Shown here piece by piece: positions 60,375 to 64,000 of a DNA stretch of 64,000 bases. Location: NCBI RefSeq assembly GCF_037893015.1, contig NC_133665.1, positions 21,613,207-21,677,206 on the forward strand, in the 5' to 3' direction. The translations under genes and the position numbers were made by a program. The stretch's first letter is position 1, and each line of letters begins with the position of its first letter. This DNA is from Macrotis lagotis. Its lineage: Eukaryota; Chordata; Mammalia; Peramelemorphia; Peramelidae. The notes under the pieces are model-generated. The model had not been told where the DNA came from, did no database searches, and saw only the letters and a list, made by a program, of their open reading frames with translations.

Positions 60375-60526
60375 GGGCGGCTAGGTGGTGCAGTGGATAA
60401 AACACCAGCCCTGGAGTCAGGAGTACCTGGGTTCAAATCTGGTCTCAAACACTTAATAATTACCTAGCTATGTGGCCTTGGGAAAGCCACTTAACCCCAT
60501 TTGCCTTGCAAAAACCTAAAAAAGAG
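60375..60526 (+). repeat. Short marsupial SINE, sense, with TSD
   Basis: GGGCGGCTAGGTGGTGCAGT to TTGCCTTGCAAAAACC. A perfect 16-bp TSD AGAGTATTAACTGTGG lies at 60359-60374 and 60527-60542. Confidence 0.94.
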
Positions 60527-60547
60527 AGAGTATTAACTGTGGTAATA

Positions 60548-60725
60548 TAAAAGAGGAAAGTCCCCAAACCTGGGGTCCATGAATTTTTAAAAAATATTTT
60601 GCTAACTGTATTTTGATATAATTCTTTTCTTTGTAATTTTGAATTTTTTGAATTTTATTTTATGCACTTAAAAACTTTATTCTGAAGGGCCTATGACTCA
60701 TAAAAAGATTAAGAACTATGCTTTA
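60548..60725 (+). repeat. Palindromic-ended MITE-like repeat, copy 3
   Basis: CCTGGGGTCCATGAATTTTT, AT-rich middle, AGGGCCTATGACTCATAAAA, AGATTAAGAACTATG. Confidence 0.55.
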
Positions 60726-61094
60726 AACTTCTACATAAAAAATGAATTGCACATTGCCATTCAGGAATTACTCAGGCCACATTAAATTTAGGAGTTAAAG
60801 AAATCATTTCCTTCTTCAAAAGAAAGGATCACTTCTTTCTTCAAAAGGCAAGGTATTAAAATGACTTTGGAATTAGCCCCTCATTGTTGGAAATCCCTGT
60901 TAACATGACTTTCTTACAGAAGCTTCCTACTGAAATGTTCTACCAGGCTTAGGTCTCTAAACTCCCTTTCCTCCCAGGATCTTTAAAAGAGAAGGGGTTC
61001 CTTAAAAGAGCAGGACCTGGTTTTTTACCTTTGCCTTTGCTAACACATAGCACAATGTCTGACACATAGAATAAACTTGTAAATGCAAATTGAC

Positions 61095-61275
61095 TGACAA
61101 TCTGGGGACCACAAACTTGAGTCCATGATCCTGAACAGGAAAAAAAAAAAAGTTTTATTTTCCCTAACCTCTTATCTAAAAATGTAGTGTTTCCTTCAAA
61201 TATAAACATAAGTAACAAACATTTTGCCAAAAGGGTCTATGACACATAAAAAAGGTTAAGAATCTAGGTACAGAG
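61095..61275 (+). repeat. Palindromic-ended MITE-like repeat, copy 4
   Basis: TTGAGTCCATGATCCTG, AAGGGTCTATGACACATAAA, AGGTTAAGAATCTAG. An L2 tail scrap (CACAATGTCTGACACATAG) precedes it at about 61045. Confidence 0.55.
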
Positions 61276-61299
61276 TTTTCCTCTAGCTCCTTGTTAAGC

Positions 61300-61510
61300 A
61301 GAGTCAAAGGATCACAGATTTAGAGGTTGAAGGGACCTCAAAGGTCATCTTTTCCACTCTTATGATTTCTAGATGAGGAAACTGAGACTGAGACAGGTTG
61401 AGTGACTTGTTCAGGATCACACAACTAGTAAATGCCAGAGGCAGGAGCTGAACCCAGATCTTTCTGACATCAAGTACAGTATTACTTTATTCATTACACC
61501 ACACTGCCTT
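61300..61510 (-). repeat. CORE-SINE, antisense, full length
   Basis: GGATCACAGATTTAGAGGTT, GAAGGGACCTCAAAGGTCAT, GATGAGGAAACTGAGACTGA, GACTTGTTCAGGATCACACA. Confidence 0.75.
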
Positions 61511-61639
61511 TCCTCCCCCCATACAGAATACATTTGCTTTTGGTTTAAGGAATCTTGTAACCTTTCTTTTTTTGCTGGTTTCTAAACTTGCTTGATTTCA
61601 GAACCTCAAATTAAGTACCTTGGTACCAAGGTACCTCCT

Positions 61640-62404
61640 AAACCTTCCTCGTGACTGAGCCTGTCCAACTCCCTGAGTTAAGACCACAGGGATACTTTAT
61701 CCACTACTAATAATCACCTTTTACCATATCTTGTCACTGCCAACAAAACTGAATATCCATCTGTTCTTTTTTTTCTTTTTCCCTTTGCTTTTAGGTGCTC
61801 AACTGTAGTTCAATAAGTGCCTCCCTATAAGATTTCATTCTATAACTAAATTTAAGAGGGAACTAAGAGATCCATAATCTGATCTTCAAATTTTCCATCA
61901 GCCTTGTTACCTATTGCTGTACATTGTGTTAGAAGGATTGGGAAGGGAGAATATAAATGACATGCTCACAGCCAAGCTCCTAAGGACAATCTCTGTTTCT
62001 TGATCCTTTCATCCCTCTCAAACTCAGACTGAAAATGCATCTTAGATACTCTAGTTCCATCTCACACATCCTCAGGCACTCTTAAAGTATTCTAATGCAA
62101 CCACCAATTCTCCATACATCTCAGAGTGATACCTACTCTTAAGCTGGCCTCCCAGCTTAATAATTAACCCTGAGGCATTTCTGAATATTCTTCCTAGCAT
62201 CTACCAACTTTCCAATGACAGGGGAGGGGGCAGGAAATCTTACCACAAAAAGTTGTCTTACTTCTCTCTTCCCCTCTCAGCTCTGAAGCATCCCCACCTA
62301 GTTCCCTGAAACTTAGGGAAGAAACTGGTTCCAGACACTGAGTATATTACTATGATTAATTTACAAGGGAAAAGAATATAAACAAAAGAGTACCATATAG
62401 CAAA

Positions 62405-62405
<1 letters not shown>
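61640..62405. other. No gene or named repeat
   Basis: Unique-looking sequence without a notable open frame or recognisable repeat. Confidence 0.45.

Positions 62406-62409
<4 letters not shown>

Positions 62410-62457
<48 letters not shown>
62410..62457. repeat. (AT)n microsatellite
   Basis: About 24 perfect AT units, directly at the A-tail side of the antisense SINE that follows; possibly grown from it. Confidence 0.95.
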
Positions 62458-62458
<1 letters not shown>

Positions 62459-62461
<3 letters not shown>

Positions 62462-62602
62462 TTTGCAAGGCAAATGGAGTTAAGTGGCTTACCCAAGGCC
62501 ACATAGCTAGGTAATTATTAAGTGTCTGAGGACCAGATTTGAACTCAGGTACTCCTGACTCCAGGACCAGTGCTCTATCTACTGCGCCACCTGGCCACCC
62601 CC
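62459..62602 (-). repeat. Short marsupial SINE, antisense
   Basis: TTTTTGCAAGGCAAATGGAG, GGATTTGAACTC-type B box in reverse, CCACCTGGCCACCCCC. The small open frame at 62661 is outside and not supported. Confidence 0.9.
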
Positions 62603-63234
62603 TATATTTTTTTTAAAAAATCTAATCTTTAGTTGTCAATAACCTCTCTAGGCCAGGGATATGGCTTGGTTACAAGAAGCATATCACCCAAATACAGTCA
62701 CAAAGATTTTTGAGTTCTTCCAGAAAAAAGTTTACATATTTTCTAAAATTTCTCTCTGTCAGTTAGATGCTTGTACTCATAAGATTTACTTTCAATCAGT
62801 TGACTGCCTAGGAATCTTTTTCTTCCTCCAAAGGAAGACAAGGGATCAAAAAAAAATAACACATTCATTTAGCTTTTCTTATCACCTCGAAAAAGTAAAA
62901 CACACCAACCTTCACTCAGAAAGTACATAAAGATACCTACGTAGGCTATAGACATACTATATACAAACAGTCCCATAAACTGATAAATCGTTTCTGGATA
63001 ATAACTTCCCTACCCAAATATGGAATCTCAGACCTGGCATGAAATTCCAGAGCAATTTCCATTTTCCATGTGTAATCTATAGTCAATCTTTGCTCCTACT
63101 TCCTTCATATCATGATTTCATTATTTTATCCTTTAATAATCATTGCAGTAGCTGAATATCTAGTCCAGAACTTGATAATTTGACCTTTCTCATCTGCCCT
63201 AAGAGGAGTTAGACATTCATTCTACTTTCAGTAG

Positions 63235-63735
63235 ACTGTTGTTAAGGGAAGTTGGTTGGTGGCAGTGGATAGATCACTGGCCTTGGATTCAAGAGAATGG
63301 GAGCTTGGGGCGACTAGGTGGCGCAGTGGATAAAGAACCGGCCCTGGAGTCAGGAGTACTTGGGTTCAAATCCGGTCTCAAACACTTAATAATTACCTAG
63401 CTGTGTGGCCTTGGGCAAGCCACTTAACTCCATTTGCCTTGCAAAAAAAACCTTAAAAAAAAAGAGAGAATGGGAGCTTGAATCCCGCCTCAGACACTTG
63501 CCACTTACTACCCATGTGAACATGGGTATTTTGCTTAGTCCTGATTGCCTTGCATCCAGGGTCATCTCCAGTTGTCCTGGCCACTGGATCTGGATGTCTC
63601 TGGAGGAGAAGATGAGGCTTGTCACTTAGCACAGCACCTCTTCCCTCAAATCCAATTCATGTATTTGTCATGGCATCACCTCTCTGATGTCATGGTTTTC
63701 TTCTCGAATGAAGGACAGCACCAACAGCAAACTGT
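63235..63735 (+). repeat. Long tRNA-type SINE, sense, split by a younger SINE
   Basis: The head (GGTGGCAGTGGATAGATCAC, 63258-63307) continues after the insertion with GAATCCCGCCTCAGACACTT, CATCCAGGGTCATCTCCAGT and GAAGGACAGCACCAACAGC. Same family as the antisense copy at 42117. Confidence 0.8.
63308..63464 (+). repeat. Short marsupial SINE nested in an older SINE
   Basis: GGGCGACTAGGTGGCGCAGT to TTGCCTTGC and an A-rich tail. A perfect 16-bp TSD AGAGAATGGGAGCTTG lies at 63292-63307 and 63465-63480. Confidence 0.94.
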
Positions 63736-64000
63736 TATCATACTTGGCACTGAGGGGCTTAGCTCTTTGAAACTAAGAGTCAGATTCCTTATTGGCCACT
63801 AACTGAGAAGAGCTAATGACTTTTTTGTATTTGGTTTTTCCTGATCTTAGGAGAACAAGTATCTATCCTGAGATGAAGATGTCCAGACTTCAAGGAGAAC
63901 TTGAATTTAGAGAGGGTCAGGCATCCAGGGTCCTTTTGGTCAAAGCTGAATACAGTAAAGGGAGGACTACTGGGCAACTACTTCAGAGCAATAGAAAAGA

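Noticed and set aside
32000..64000. Exons of TXN, the expected neighbour
   Set aside because: I looked for a second WCGPC-type exon, a second VDVD-type exon and a CpG-rich first exon, and saw none. The gene probably lies past the right edge.
1..64000. CRISPR arrays, operons, tRNA or rRNA genes
   Set aside because: The sequence is vertebrate nuclear DNA. tRNA-like A and B boxes occur only inside SINEs, and no regularly spaced repeat-spacer array is present.

Overview
This is a 64-kb piece of a marsupial nuclear genome. The AT-rich, CpG-poor background carries dozens of tRNA-type SINEs of the abundant marsupial kind, with pol III A box TGGCACAGTGG and B box GGTTCAAATCC. They sit among marsupial-type L1 tails, L2, L3/CR1 and MIR/CORE-SINE relics. 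An Australasian lineage seems likely from the SINE type, but the species cannot be settled by eye. All repeat family names come from recognition, not from a search.

The left half (974-31997, + strand) holds one complete five-exon gene. I read it as TXNDC8, the testis/spermatid-specific thioredoxin-like protein. All four introns have GT..AG ends and phase 0, and the spliced frame gives 104 codons with an intact WCGPC active site. Two CRE-like motifs lie about 100 bp before the ATG. The introns (2.9, 12.8, 3.4 and 11.7 kb) are filled with repeats, a dead RPL23A retrocopy (9708-10232) and two compound SINE insertions.

The right half (about 32.3-64 kb) has no functional gene that I can support. 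In human the next gene on this side would be TXN, but I see none of its exons, so it probably lies beyond the window. This half contains a nearly complete HAL1-like LINE on the minus strand (38830-41790), a TA-flanked pogo/Tigger-like DNA transposon with near-perfect inverted repeats (47325-47993), a decayed TRIM-type RING/SPRY retrocopy next to it (48096-48994), and many SINEs with clear target-site duplications.

No new multi-gene system is visible. The points most worth following are the cysteine pattern of this TXNDC8, its CRE pair, a SINE inserted about 30 bp after exon 2, antisense SINEs carrying acceptor/donor pairs, SINE dimers sharing one target-site duplication, and the pogo and HAL1-like elements.
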